Origin: Diabrotica undecimpunctata
Lineage: Eukaryota > Arthropoda > Insecta > Coleoptera > Chrysomelidae
NCBI RefSeq assembly: GCF_040954645.1
Contig: NC_092806.1
Location: 73,596,141 to 73,660,140, forward strand
Reading direction: 5' to 3'
Length of the DNA: 64,000 nt
Below are positions 13,901 to 27,900 of the stretch, one piece after another (within the stretch, counting starts at the first letter, position 1; the number at the start of each line of letters is the position of its first letter). A program made the translations under genes and the position numbers. The notes beneath the pieces were generated by a model that was given only the letters and a program-made list of their open reading frames with translations, made no database searches and had not been told where the DNA came from.

Positions 13901-16900
13901 TTGAAACAATTAAGGATCAAATTTCAAATGAGACTGACAGAAGTTTGGACCGAGCAGTATTTTGAGAATATATTGTAAATAGTTGTTAATAAAAGAATTC
14001 TACCTTTTTTTCTTCACTTCTATTTTTACTTTGTCTAGACATTATATTTAAGTAAATGTTTTCATAATCTGGAAAGTTAAAATAAAAAATGGATTAATCA
14101 ACGTTTTCCAAGAGATATTGGTGCTATTGATTAAAGAGTATTCGTGAAATTGAAAAGGTTTTCTTGCCAAGTAGTATAAGATTTCAAAATGAACAATATG
14201 AACATAGTAGACAGAATTATATATCGTTATTAAGTATCCAAAATATCCAGGGTTGTATTATGAAATTCCCAAAATTTACAATAAATATTCTATAGAATAT
14301 AATGGAAGATTGATTTTAAATTCTGACAATTTCGTGATACTTCCTGGATATATTTTAAATACTTAGTGAAATCTTTTATAACAAGTATAGATAATTCTGT
14401 ATTACCGATAAGATGTTTAAATAGAGATCATAAAAATGGGTTGTTACTTGTGATATTCTGTTTATATTGAAAACAGATATGTAACAGAACTTTTTACCCT
14501 GTAAGTGGCTGTAAAGTTGAATATATTCAATTATTCTAACCAATAGCAATATTCTATATAACGAGAAATCAAAATGAAGACAATTTTGGAAATGAATTGC
14601 TAAATGAAGACATTATTGAACTTCCTGAAGTAGAAGATGTTTGAGCTAACCTTATACACTAATTTTGTGTTATTGGGAAATCTCAGAAGAACCGTTATAA
14701 TACATGTACTATTTTTTATTTTTTATTAAATTTTTCTTTACATAATTTAATTTTTAAATTTAATTACAATTTCTTTTCTAACACTAAAATGAGATTTATA
14801 TTACTTATTTATTCGTACAACCACATATTGTACAATCAATGAAATTTGAATGCGTTCCGAAATAAATTTTACTTTTATCCGGCATCTTTCTATCCTCTAG
14901 ATATCTGGAAGATAGGATATTTATCTGGAGGTGAAAAGACCGGCCCGTAGAAGAGTTAAAATTTAAAAGGAGATAAATATAGTAACAATTATATCTTACT
15001 TACAGATTCAGAAAGTTCTTCCTTCTTAGGTTTGTGTAGAGTACCTTGCAAAAACTTTGGCATAAGATCTGCTCTAAATACTACAATTTCTCTAGTACAG
15101 TACTGGATTCTACAAGGATTTGTTGTAAATGTAGCTTTAGGCAATAGTTTCTTGAAATCGGTCGTTACATAATCTGGTAGGGCAAATCTAAAATAAACCT
15201 CTAAATATATACAGTGTAGGTAAAAGTTAACGGTCGGTATGGACCTTACGTGAGATGGAATGAGAAACACCTTTTTAGAGAGAGGTATATTAGGTCCGCC
15301 CTTTATGTCGTCGAAAATGCATTAGTGGAAATAATAAAAGAAAGGAAGTTCAACGTTGCCAAACTTATTGGTTTTATTTGACCTGTTGTCTTTTTAGCAT
15401 TTGAACAACGTTCCAAGATAATCAAATTTGGGCGAATTGATTTAAATGGCAGCTTACTGTTTTTTTATTGGGAATATGCCACAATTTTACTTTACAATAA
15501 GTTTAATTTAACATTTTGATTTCCACTTCGGAAATCGGTTTATTTAAATAAAATTTATTACACTACTGTTTAAATTTAAAGTAATTCCAAACAATTAGAA
15601 ATTCTAAACCAAATTCTTAGGTAATTAAATGTTCAAACACCACCAAAATGTAACGAACAGTAACGAATATATTATTTTAGGTTATAACTAGATAATGTAT
15701 CCTCGAATGTTATTAACATGCTAATATAGGTATTTTTTAGTTACTTCTTCTAATACTGGTAACCAAATCCTACTAGATTCTATTGAAGAATTGGTTATTT
15801 GCATAAATATGAAAATTATGTTCTTAAACTGTTTTCTTGTAGAATGTTTAAGTTAAACCACAATTAATTGTAATAAAAATTACATTTTAAGTTTGTGTTT
15901 GAAGTTTCGCTTTCCACTCCCGAAATCGTTTTCAAAGACGATTATTTTTAAAGAGGATGTTTAACTCTTATAACATAGGTTTTTGCCTCGAGGCCAAGTA
16001 AAACCCCTGTCAAATTTGTATAATAAAGCGTCAATTAATAAACACCCACATTTTAAATATTGTTCTTATTTTTTAAAATATTTTTTTTTTGAAAACGATT
16101 TCCGAGTCGGAGTGGAGATCGAAACGTAAAAAACAAAAATATAAAATGCAGTTTTTATTACAATCAATAATTGTGGTTTAATCCCATAAAAATACAGTAT
16201 GGAAATAACCTCTAAAATTATTTGCGGGTCTATCAATTTCATTATATTTAAAAGTTTCTTTTTGAGAACAATTTCTAATCTTGAAGTCGAAACGTCAAAA
16301 ACATAATGTAAATTTAATTAAATTTATGAAGTGTACTGGATAAATTTCTTACTCCAGTTGTAGCAAACAATTTCTAATTTCATAAGATTTACCGAGATAA
16401 CTTTCTCCGAGCAAATTCCAAAGAAATGGCAGGTATAAAGCATTCAAAAGCTGTTTTTAGCCATTGAAAATTGGTACCTAGAAAATCCCCGGTTAGGAAT
16501 CACTCAAAAGGGGGTTTTAACTACCTAATAGAAATTTCGAAGAAATTTCCCCTGACCCCTGATAGGTGAGGCAGTGATAATGTGAAAGTAGTCACGTAGT
16601 CAGTGTCACATTGTGTCCCAGGTTAGCTGGTCGCGTCTTGGTCAGAGTGTTAAACTCTCGCATATTAGTCAGTGTCAGTTTAGTATTCGATCAAAGGGTC
16701 GACTCATTTCTGGTTTAAGAGCTTTAGATTCTCGCGTATTGGGTATACATAGTTATTCTTATGTAGCTTATAGTTTAAAGGCTGCATGTTTCACAAACGC
16801 TCATTATCAATCAAGTATAATACTAAAGAAAACATCCTTGGTTCACGTGACAATTTTATTAGTAACTTATTTTAACTGTAACAGTGCTTTCGTGTTTGTT

Positions 16901-19900
16901 TCGCGGACTCGTGTAAATTGGACAGTGATCGGCGGTTAAGATATAAAAACTTTGCCCTGAAACTTTGACTAGATCGTAACTTAGTTGTGGTAACAAAGTT
17001 AATCATTAAATTACGTATTGTTTAATGCTTGTGTTCTTATTTCCCACGTTGGTGGGTGGTTCTTGGACAACTGAGTTGCTTTCATCAAGTCCTCGTAGAC
17101 ACATCGTCTCAGGACCAGCAACTTCACGTGGAGTCATACGTCGCCATGTTACCAAATCCACTGGTAACTTTAACATCATAATATTTACCGCCATATAATG
17201 TAAACTAAATTTAAAAAAACAATTTTTAACGGGTTTTTACGCACATATTTAGTGGCTCAATACATGTATACCCACCTAGTGCACTGATGATGGAATATGG
17301 ATTCCGAAAACGTTTTGTGATATAGCCCGATTGGGTTTTTTTTAAATTATATACCTTTTATAAAGGATTTTAATTAATTTTTTTGTTATATATGGTATAA
17401 AGCCAACTACAGGAACTTAGATTCCTTGTGGATTTGATGTAAAACATTCCATAAGAAAATAGTTTCAGAACCACAACGGATGATTATTCGTATAGACAAC
17501 AATATATTCAAATAAAGAAATTGAAGCTACCACACATTTGTAGATTTCAAAGGGATCGTTGGTCCCCGTACATTTTTCCAAAATGCTACTCGAAAGATCT
17601 TTTGTGTATACCCTACATCTGTATGTTTTAGTTCAAAAGATCTAGGTTTCTAAGAAAGCTTATTATTCCCTACGTATATTAAGTTTTAAGTTTGTTACCT
17701 GATAAGGTTCTAAAAAGACCAGTTTATGCGTTGTACGTTGTAAATATTTACGCGTTGACGATATGATACATTTATGCAAGTTAAGTTTCTCTGCATATGC
17801 AGCATTTATAGAAAATATCGTGAGTTATATCAAAACCGAGGGCATCAAAACTGTAATATAATTACTATTTTAATGGGAATAAGCCAAATAGAAGTTTAAA
17901 ATAAGTTTATTGGCTTTTTAATTTCCACTTCGGAAATAGTTCTCAAAATACAAACATTAATAAATTAAACAAATTTTTTTTTTTATTACTTAGTGAAAAA
18001 TTCTTCTAATAATTTAATTTTATCCGACTCATTTATATTGACAATTAAGACATATATTATACATTTTAAAATAGAAGACTTTAAAATGACATTGCTAATA
18101 TTATTGAGTTGCGTTCCTGGGATGACTTTATTGTAACATTCAGTATTGTAACATATAGTTCATTCGATTACATGAAATCAACTTAAACTTAATAATATCC
18201 GTCAGAAAAAATCATAGCATGTGATTCGTCTTCAAAAAGAAAACCAAATGGGATGATGACAGTAAAATTTCCCTGTTAGTGATTCCATAGCAAATCATGA
18301 GGAAAAAACCTCATAATACTATCCCGACATTTTAAGTATTTGGTCTTACATATAGTTTACTCTTAATAAACATCAAATTCTGATTTTACGAGTATATGTA
18401 TTTTATTTAAAAAAAAACATAAATGATGTATCCTCGATATGCTGATTTACTAATAGTGGTATTTTCCTTCTATTAACTTCCTCTTTTAATATACTACTGC
18501 ATTCTGCAGAGGAATTTGCGACACCGTTGGTCTCATTTAGCATAATTAGAGCAGCTTCTTTGATTTTTCTCTTTTTACCATCTGTTTCTTTTAGGACTTA
18601 ACTTGAATCGTTCTATTGAATCTTATGTCCATTTTCTCTAATATTTAATTTTTAAATTGAAACGTCAATAAACTTATTTTAAACTTCAGTTGTGGCTTAT
18701 TCCCATTAAAATAGTAATTACCTTAAGATGTCACAAGAAAATAGCTTCAAAACTGTAATATATTTCAAAATATTTATAACTGAGTGGGAGAAGCAGGTTA
18801 ATTTTGGCCCATAACAATATGCAACGACTCACAAAATAATAAACTCACAGAACAGAAAGATGGAATTTTGAGATGAGTTGCGGAAAATATTTAAGTAACT
18901 AAGCAATTATAGATTAGGTACCTGCCAGTACTGGAATTAGCCAATTATCGGTTATTAGAATTTTGTACACGAACAACTTTTGACCGCACCATTTAACATA
19001 TGCTATATTTTTGCAATATTTACTTCATATTTGAGTTGATGCATGATTGAATATTTCTGAATAAAATTCTCTTTACTGACGAGGCAGCTTTCACCAAATA
19101 CTTTTGATTAATTAGCGAAATAGTCTTCCTTAATAATCATGTACGTGGTAAATCAATGAGTGATTTATGGTGAATATATGGCACTATAGTAGAGTTACTG
19201 AGCTTGAAAAAATCTAGGTACAGAACCACAGTCGGAAACATACAACATAACCATGTATAGTGGGAGTATATACTAAATACTAAAACGTTAAAATTTATGC
19301 GGCACAAACATTGTTTTGTTCTGGCTGTTTAGTTTATTTGATATAATTATACAATTTTAAAAATCGTTATTTATTTGTTTTCAAAATATAACTACCATTA
19401 ATATGAGATTATTAAAAAGATTACTTAGCCCAGGCACACTATAATGCCTTAGCAATATGTTGCGCTCCAGGTTTGTTTTGAAACAGAAAAAGTATCTTTT
19501 TTTTGTAAAATATAAACTATTTGTAAATCTTTTTCGAAGTGAATTAGTTTAGTTAAGCAAAATATAATTCTTGAAGTGCCAAGAAAAGATAAGCCTTATC
19601 ACTGATTACATAAAAGAGAATCAGAAAGAAAAACGGAGTACTCATCAAACTTCTTATATTTGATTGTATTTATTTGAAATCATATTTACCTTGGAGCAAT
19701 ATGCGTCAAACACGGATCTGTCAAACCGGGCACAAATATGAATTGGCTTTCCTGCGACACGTTGGGAAACTTAAAAATAAGCTCTCCTAATCTCTTAAAA
19801 AGTTTCTTCAATACGTCCATGTTTTCACTACCATGAGAATTCGACATAAAATTTCCCATAAAAATAAAAGCTAATGGAGGGTATTCTTCAAATCCATTAA

Positions 19901-21136
19901 ATAGTTGTTCGAGTTTTTCAAAAACCTGCAAAATAGATTAATAGGTAATTTTCTGATCCGAAACTGTATCAATTGTTTATAAACAATGAGTTTATTCATT
20001 ATATACCAAATGTTTTTTGGTCAATCAATGTGTGTCTTGCTTATACCAATTAAACTTTTTATTTTTCTTACAATAACAGTCTTTAATAACAATATAATTT
20101 GTCTCAAAATATATCGTTTTGACTTTCCCGTCCTTAAAGGATTAGTGGTATTATCGCCATTATTAATACACAAATACGTTTTAAATTTCTACCTGACCGC
20201 TCAGGGTTGAATCAGGTACGGCTAATGTAATCAGTCATTAAAAATCTCTACTTGCTACTGTGTGTATAGTATATTAGTGAAGATTGTTCGTAACAAATAT
20301 GTTTCGTCCACGGAAAAATAATCGCTCGAGATCTACTTAACATAATCAAAAGCATTTGTCATTGGACGCAAAAAAATAATTAAAAATGTGTGTCATACTT
20401 TAATAGATAGGGGCCTAATCAAACAGAATGTTGTGAAAAGAACATATTTACTTACAAAAACGTCGATATCGTCGACAATTGTAAGCGAAGAACCATTAAC
20501 AGGACGAAAAAAAGTAGTAATTTTTAGTCTCATTATTTGGACAGTACTCAATAAGATATTATAAGAAGAACAATAAGTTGTTCTTTACGAAAATCAGATA
20601 GTTCCTACGTTAGATAAATTAAATTGAAGTTATAGGAAGAAGAAACAAATATAGATACCACTCTCCATACAGTCCTTTCTAAAATAAGTTTTAAACACTT
20701 GAAGAACTGAGTATCTCTCTGAAATTATAGGTTAGAAAACAAATCTATCATATATCTGGATAAAACATGGTTTGATACTCATGATATAGTATGTAAAAGA
20801 AGGTCGATTTTAGTAAAAAATGTCATACGAAAGCATCTTTAAATAAAGGAAAACGCATAACAATAATTCACGCCAGTTCGAAAGATATGTGGGTTCGAAA
20901 CTGTTTGTTCTTATCTGCAAAGAATATCAAAGACTTCAGCTTAGACTATCATGAAGATACCAGTGCAGAACTTTTTGAAAATTGGTTTCAAAATTCTCTT
21001 TTGAAAAATATTCCTGAAAGTAGTGTAATCGTCATGGATAACGCAAGCTACTACAGTCTACAGCTACAAATAGCGCCAAACAAGTACTAAAACTGAAATT
21101 TATGAGTCTTTATTAAAAAATGTTAATTATTTTAAA

Positions 21137-21203
<67 letters not shown>

Positions 21204-24200
21204 TAAAAATTACTACTTTTTTTCGTCTTGTCAATGGTTCTTCGCTTACAATAGCCTTTGTCGACGATATCGACGTTTTTGTAAGTAAATATGTTCTTTT
21301 CACAACATTCTGTTTGATTAGGCCCCTATCTATTAAAGTATGACACACATTTTTAACTATTTTTTTGCGTCAAATGACAAATGCTTTTGATTATGTTTAG
21401 TAGATCTCGAGCGATTATTTTTCCGTGGACGAAACATATTTGTTACAAACAATCTTCACTAGTATACTATACACACAGTAGCAAGTAGAGATTTTTAATG
21501 ACTGATTACATTAGCCGTACCTGATTCAACCCTGAGCGGTCAGGTAGAAATTTAAAACGCATTTGTCTATGGCGATAATACCACTAATCCTTTAACGACG
21601 GGAAAGTCAAAACGATATATTTTGAGACAAACTACTTGTTGGTTTTCCTTAATGTTGTGTGTGCACTCCCTCCAAGGTGCAGTGAGACCTTGAAGTTGGT
21701 GAAGGAGCTTAAGTCCGGCCTGGCCGCCCTAAAGGTCTCTGCCCACTACATTGTATCATACCCTGACGGTAATCGTATCGACACGTGTAAAAAATATTTT
21801 TTGCATTTAAGATGTATCAGACAACATCCATCAGAGTGTTCCGTATACCAATACCGTAGCGTTCCAAGACCGGGTTGGCAACTCCTTAGGACTTTTAGTT
21901 TGAAGACTTCCAGCTTTCGTTTTGTGTCTTCTGTCGTCACCCATATCTAGCATCCATAACATACTATTGGTCTGATAATAATCGAAAATCAGGGTCTACA
22001 GGACTTGTATATATGTAGACTTCACATTTTTTGTTAATATTTTCCTATACCTATTGTGAACCATTTTTGAGTTATAATGGTTTTTATATGAAAATTACAC
22101 TTTTCTACCATGTATATAAGGTTCAATATCTTCTAATGCTAATGTAATTTGAATAAAAGTTTAAATTCCTTATGAACCAGATACAGCATTATCTTTGACA
22201 GTATAAAGTTGCCTTTTTCATCATACACGGTGCTGTCAAAATTGACATAAAACTGGCATCATACATTTTCCCCAATTCCTTTTTTTCAAATGGGACACCC
22301 TGTATGTGATTTATCATTTTAGACAAATATGTTTTTCAGTATCGATCTGTATTAGTATTGCTTATACCTATCTCTTGCAGTTTTCAAATAAAATATCTTT
22401 ATACATTTCTACTACTACTAAGGATTTCCACAGTTTTCACTGTCTTCCTTCACTCAACCGTTTTCTCAAATTTTCCCTGTCATTCCAGTCTCCATCTCGC
22501 AGGGTTCTTTTCTCCATAGCCTCGTCGATTTCATCTCTGAATGACCTTCGGGGTCTTCCTCTCTTTCTTCTTCCAATCGGGCTCCATTCTGTGATTTTGT
22601 TTATCCAGCGTCCTCTGTCCGCTCTTCTGACGTGGCCGTACCAGGATAGTCTCTTCTCCTCTATATAGTCGATTATGTCTGATTGCACTCCCATTCTCCG
22701 CTTAATCTCTGCGTTTTCAATTCTGTCTCTTTTTGTAAGTCTACAGCTTCTCCTCAGGAACTCCATTTCTACTGCTCTTATTCTACCTCTATTTCTCTTG
22801 TTTATTGTCCAGTTTTCGGACCCATATGTCAGGATACTTCTTGTCAGGGTATTATATATTCTCTTTTTTGTCTTTATCGTAATGTTCTTATCCCACAACA
22901 CTGAGTTTAGTTGTCTTATACAGTTTCTTGTTTGTCTCAGTCTGTTGTTTATATCTTCTTCTGTTGTTCCCTGGTTCGATATTATGGTTCCTAAATACTT
23001 GAATTTATCTGTTCCATTTATTTGTCTTCCCTCGTCTATCTCTAGGTTTCTTATATTCTTGTTTTCTGTTGTTAGGTATTCGGTTTTCTCTAAGTTTATT
23101 TCCATTCCGTTGTTTTTATATTCTTCTTCTAGTTTTCTGAGCATAAAGCTGAGATCTTCTTCATCTTGTGCGATGACTACTTGATCGTCGGCAAAACTTA
23201 AGGTATATAGGTATTCGTCTCTTACTGGTATGCCCATTCCTTCGCACTTTCTCCTCCATGGTTTGAGTGTCTTTTCCAAGAATATTTTAAACAGAGTAGG
23301 AGACGTAGCACAGCCTTGTAGAAGTCCTTTTGTCGTCTTAAATGGATTGTAGGCTTTATTTCCACATTTAATAGCTACTTTGTTTTCTTTGTATAGTGCT
23401 TTAACTGCTTTTATTGGTGTTTGTCGGATTCCGAGATCATTCATTGCTTCCCTTTATACATTTTTGTCACAAAAAAATTTTTTTTCGTAGACTCCTCGAA
23501 TATTGTGAGCCGGTGCTCCATCTTATTGAAACCAAGCTTAGCCTTATTATTATGTAAAGCGGTAATTAGTGCTGGTAGAATTACTTGCCGTAAAATGTTG
23601 CAGTAATGCTCTCCGTTTAAATTTTCGTCATAAATCATGAGAGCGACTATCTTATTATTTTTCACAACACAAAAAACATTGAACGAAAAGAATGCTTGAA
23701 ATTTACTATACCACGTGAGCTGGGGATTTTCGTCACTCCAGAAGTGCTGTTATGGCGGTTAAACATACCATTTTTTGTAAACTTCGATTCATCACACCAA
23801 ATAATTTTTTTTGTAAAATCTTGATCTTTGTATTTCATTAAAACGCATTCACAAAATTCTACATGTCTTACATAATCTCCAGGATGTAAATGTTGAGCTA
23901 GTGTATACGAATAAAGGGCCAATGATGTTTTTTAAAATTCTGTGAATTGTTCGAGTCGATACCTGTACCAATTACTCACATTACCGTAAGGATGAATTTG
24001 GGATTAGCTGCAAAATATCCCAGGATATCTATTTGTAAGTCTTTATTATCTACGTGGGTCCTTTTACTTATAAACTGACCAAACTGGAAGCAGTTGTTCA
24101 ACAAATGTTTTTACCAAATGAGCCATTATTATTTTGTCAAGAAAATTAGGCAAATTATTATTATAACTGTCGTCCAATTGCATACTACTATTAAACATTA

Positions 24201-24857
24201 ACAATAACTGATATTTTGTCAGAATATTCCATAGGCTACTTGACAAATAAATTTTTTGTGACAAAAATGTATGTTAAAGTTAATTTTAAAATGTAAAAGT
24301 TAATTTATTTGAAAACTGCAAGAGATAGGTATAGGAAATACTAATACAGATCGATAGTGAAAAGCATATTTTTCTAAAATAATAAATCACATATAGGGTG
24401 TCCCATTAGAAAAAAGGAATTAGGCGAAAATTTAGGATGCCGGTTTTATGCCAATTTTAACAGCACCCTGTATAATAAAAAAGGCAACTTTAAACTGTAA
24501 ACGATAATGCTGTATCTGGTTAATAAGTTACTAAGGAATTTTAAAACTTTTATTCAAATTATATTAGAGGATATTGAACATGGTACAAAAGTGTAATTTT
24601 CATATAAAAACCATTATAACTCAAAAACGGTTCACGGTTTCAGAATAACGTGAATATTTCTAAATTTAAAAAAAATATACAGGGTGTCCCAAGAAAAAAA
24701 CGAAGTTATAAGTAACTTCCGATATAACCGGAAGTAACAAACATATGAAAATATTTTCATTAAATAGGTCACTTTTCAAAAACCTCTTCATTCCAATTTT
24801 CATGATTCAGTTACCCTTAGTTCTCGAGATATTTCTAATTGCCTGTTTATCTGCAAG

Positions 24858-24933
<76 letters not shown>

Positions 24934-27900
24934 TTATTGATTAAATAGAACAGACACTTATACATATTCAGACACGCTCGCCCAAATACAAAATAAACAT
25001 ACACACCTACATCCTAGCTTAACCAAACAACCGCATCATAACTGGCTCATCACAAAGGTTCTAAACCAAGGCTAAAATAATAAAAAAAAATGCTTGATGT
25101 AGGGGGAAAATGTTGCCTAACCCATGCTCCAGAGATTAACTTTGGGTGATTATAACCTTAATACTACGCACTGCCTTTCTAGGGACGAACTGACAGCTGG
25201 AAAACAGTTCATTCCAACTCGTATTAAAATGAAAAAAAGACAAAATAAATAAGAGATGAGTCAAAAGAGGACTCGGAAATGATTGACTCTTCTGAGCCTA
25301 CAAATGAAAATATAAAGGAACGAGCAAAAAAGCGACCTTTGTGAGGGACTTTGTCTCTGTCCCAAATAGATTTGAATGACCCTAACCTGGGTCCCATAGG
25401 CAAACATTCAAAACAGTTAGGCAACTTAGACAGAATTTACTGTTGGTGTGAGGAGGTTGATGCACCTCGATATAAAAGTCTGGGGGTACAAAGGCCAAAT
25501 ACTCCACTCGTCAGAGACGAAACTGCCACTGAACCTCTAAAAATCATTCGAACAAGCAAATTTTGCAGAGGATGTTAATTTTAGGACACCAAAAAAGATG
25601 CAAAGAAATTTACCACTTGTACCCCCCGGATTTCCCCTAAAACCCTCTTAGTAGGGGGGGTAAAAACGCAAAAAAATCGATTTGTCAAAGATCTGTACGC
25701 CGTAGAAAAAAATGTTTCAAATAAAAAATGTAGCTGAGACAATTTTAAACAATGTTTATTTACAATTTTTTGTAGAATGAACTGTTCTCTCAGAGCATAA
25801 ACACTGCATTGATTGTGATTACAAAAACCGTTCGCATGTTTTAAATAAGATTTTTGCTGATTATGTATTTTGTTAAATTATTAAATAACACCAATACAAC
25901 CCACGACCATCAATTAATTTTTAACGATAAACAGAAGAGAAATATGATGACGTTTGAATTTGATCTACTTTGTCGATGAGTGTCGTTAACAGAAAGATAT
26001 TTTTAAACAGCATGCATCATTTTTCAATGATTGTGTAGATTTAAGAAATACATTACTAGACAAATTTTTAAAGTGTGTATAAAGGAGATTACAATTATTA
26101 TGACACATGGTATTTACTCCTTATTTTTCAAATAATATGTTCTTGTAAAGGCATAACTTTGATTATATTGGGTAGACCTATATTATACGAGACGTCAGAC
26201 GAAATAAAAAAAAAATAACATGTAATAAATTCACTATTTAAATAAATATTCCGTACTCGTCTTCTTCTTCTTTTGGCATCATAACCCTGGATGGGTCTTT
26301 GCCTGTCTGGCTATGTCCTTCCATTCAGATCTCTCTTGTGCCCTTCTTCTCCATTGTCTTATGTTCATTGTTTTCAGGTCGTCTTCCACGTCATCCAACC
26401 ATCTCGTTCTGGGCCTTCCTTTTTTTCGCCTTCCTATGGGCTTCCATTGTAACATTTTCTTTGTTGTTTTTGCATCGTTTTGTCTCTGCACATGTCCCAG
26501 CCATGACAGTCTTTGACTTTTCACAAATCTTACAATGTCATAACCTTCATTTAACTCATTAACCTCGTCGTTTCTCCTGATTCTCCATGTGCCATCTTCC
26601 TCTTGTACCGGGCCATATACTTTCCTCAGTATTTTTCTCTCGAATGTCCTGAGTTGGGCTTCATCTTTTTTCGTCATTACCCAAGTTTCACATCCATAGG
26701 TTACTACGGGTCTAATCAGTGTTCTGTAGATAGTCATTTTGGTTCTTTTGTCTAATAATTTCGATGTCATCAATCTTTTATTAGCATAGTATGTACGATT
26801 CCCGCTGGAAATACGTGCATTAATTTCGCTACTTACGGAGTTCTTCTGATTGATTTCTGTGCCGAGATATGTAAAGACATCCACTCGTTCGATAGTATAG
26901 TTGTCTATTGTGATATTATTTTCATTGTCAGTTATTCTTTTGACTGTCATATACTTCGTTTTTGCTTCGTTTATTTTGAGACCTCTTTTTCTTGCTTCAG
27001 GATCAATTTGTTTGAACACTTCCATTAGTCGTGGCTTATTCCTACTAATGATGGCTACATCCTCTGCATATGCAGTAATTTGTACTGATTTGGTGTTTAT
27101 ATGGCCGGTTATATTGGTTTTTCTGATGACTGCCTCAAGAACTAGGTTGAATAGCATGGTTGATAGGGCATCTCCCTGTCTTACTCCCATGTTGATGTTA
27201 AATAGGGGAGTCAGTTCTCCATCTACTCTGACTGCGGCTTTTGAACCCTGCAACGTCATTTTTATGAGGCTAATGTATTTCTTAGGTATACCTAGATTAC
27301 AAAGGTCTTCCAGCATTCTATCTCTATTCACACTATCAAAAGCTTGTTTAAAGTCTATATACATATTATATAGGTCTATGTCGTATTCATAAGCTTTTTC
27401 TTGTATCGTTCTTAGTATGAATATCTTATCTATAGTGGCTCTATTTGGTCTGAATCCATTTTGATAATCACCAATTATATTTTCGGAGTATTCTAATAAT
27501 CTATTGTAGATTATACCAGAAAGAATTTTGTATATTACATTTAGCAATGTAATTGGCCTATAATTCTGGCATTCCCTCTTATCTCCTTTTTTATATATTG
27601 GCTGTATGAGGCCAACTGTCCATTCCTCTGGCATTTGCTCCTTCGTCCATATTAATGTTATTAGGTAATGGATTCTTTCCCAGAGTTCGGATCCTCCATG
27701 CTTTAATAATTCTGCCGAAATTCCGTCCGTTCCTGGTGCTTTATTGTTTTTTAGTTTATTTATTATCTGAACTACTTCTTCATAACTCGGATTTTCGATG
27801 TGCAGCTCCGCCGTATAATATATTGTCTCGTTTTGATCATTTTCGTTGTCTGCATTTAGATTTTCTTCGAAATATTGTTTCCATCTCATTATAATTTTTT

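Larger units (their letters stand above)
1912..15003 (-). other. POLE2 intron 6, 13.1 kb, transposon-filled
   Basis: It lies between acceptor (exon 7) and donor GTAAGT (exon 6). It contains, in order, an RTE remnant, a fold-back element, a dispersed repeat, a rearranged hAT, two or three plus-strand RTE remnants, an R4/Dong-type LINE and a Harbinger remnant. Stretches 1930-2060, 9340-9820 and 14700-14990 show nothing I recognise. Confidence 0.85.
15188..19689 (-). other. POLE2 intron 5, 4.5 kb, repeats and unknown sequence
   Basis: It contains repeat family B copy 2 (15336-15565), scattered short pieces with TTTCCACT-CGGAAAT cores, and a repeat shared with the 42.8 kb region (17215-17385). 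16560-16960 has fewer A/T bases and an open frame (16613-16939) with no recognisable family. 17400-19680 shows nothing I can name. Confidence 0.7.
20099..21634 (+). mobile_element. DNA transposon with about 430 bp coding TIRs
   Basis: Inverted copies at 20099-20530 and 21205-21634 begin TTTGTCTCAAAATATATCG on each side and stay very similar throughout. Both arms encode, reading inward, the same peptide (CHTLIDRGLIKQNVVKRTYL, then TSISST, VSEEPLT, KKVVIFS), likely the transposase N-terminal region. The unique centre holds a catalytic-domain fragment (20887-21090) and a (TA)n tract. The terminal duplication was not resolved. Confidence 0.75.
22010..24660 (-). mobile_element. Mariner-like element with about 400 bp TIRs, split by a LINE
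   Basis: Sequences at 22010-22408 (plus 23464-23485) and 24230-24660 are inverted copies, sharing for example TTGAGTTATAATGGTTTTTATATG and GCAGTTTTCAAATAAA. GGGACACCCTGTAT-like motifs sit within the arms. Between the arms lies a minus-strand transposase fragment (23441-23925) and the inserted LINE (22409-23451). The outermost bases are uncertain. TIR length far exceeds that of classical mariners. Confidence 0.7.

Noticed and set aside
16613..16939. 108-codon plus-strand frame in intron 5
   Set aside because: No recognisable domain; its composition differs from its surroundings but that alone is not evidence for a gene.
22306..23184. Plus-strand open frames over 22.3-23.2 kb
   Set aside because: They are shadows of the minus-strand LINE reverse transcriptase, which has all the conserved motifs.
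26299..27894. Plus-strand frames over 26.3-27.9 kb
   Set aside because: Opposite-strand shadows of the RTE reverse transcriptase.
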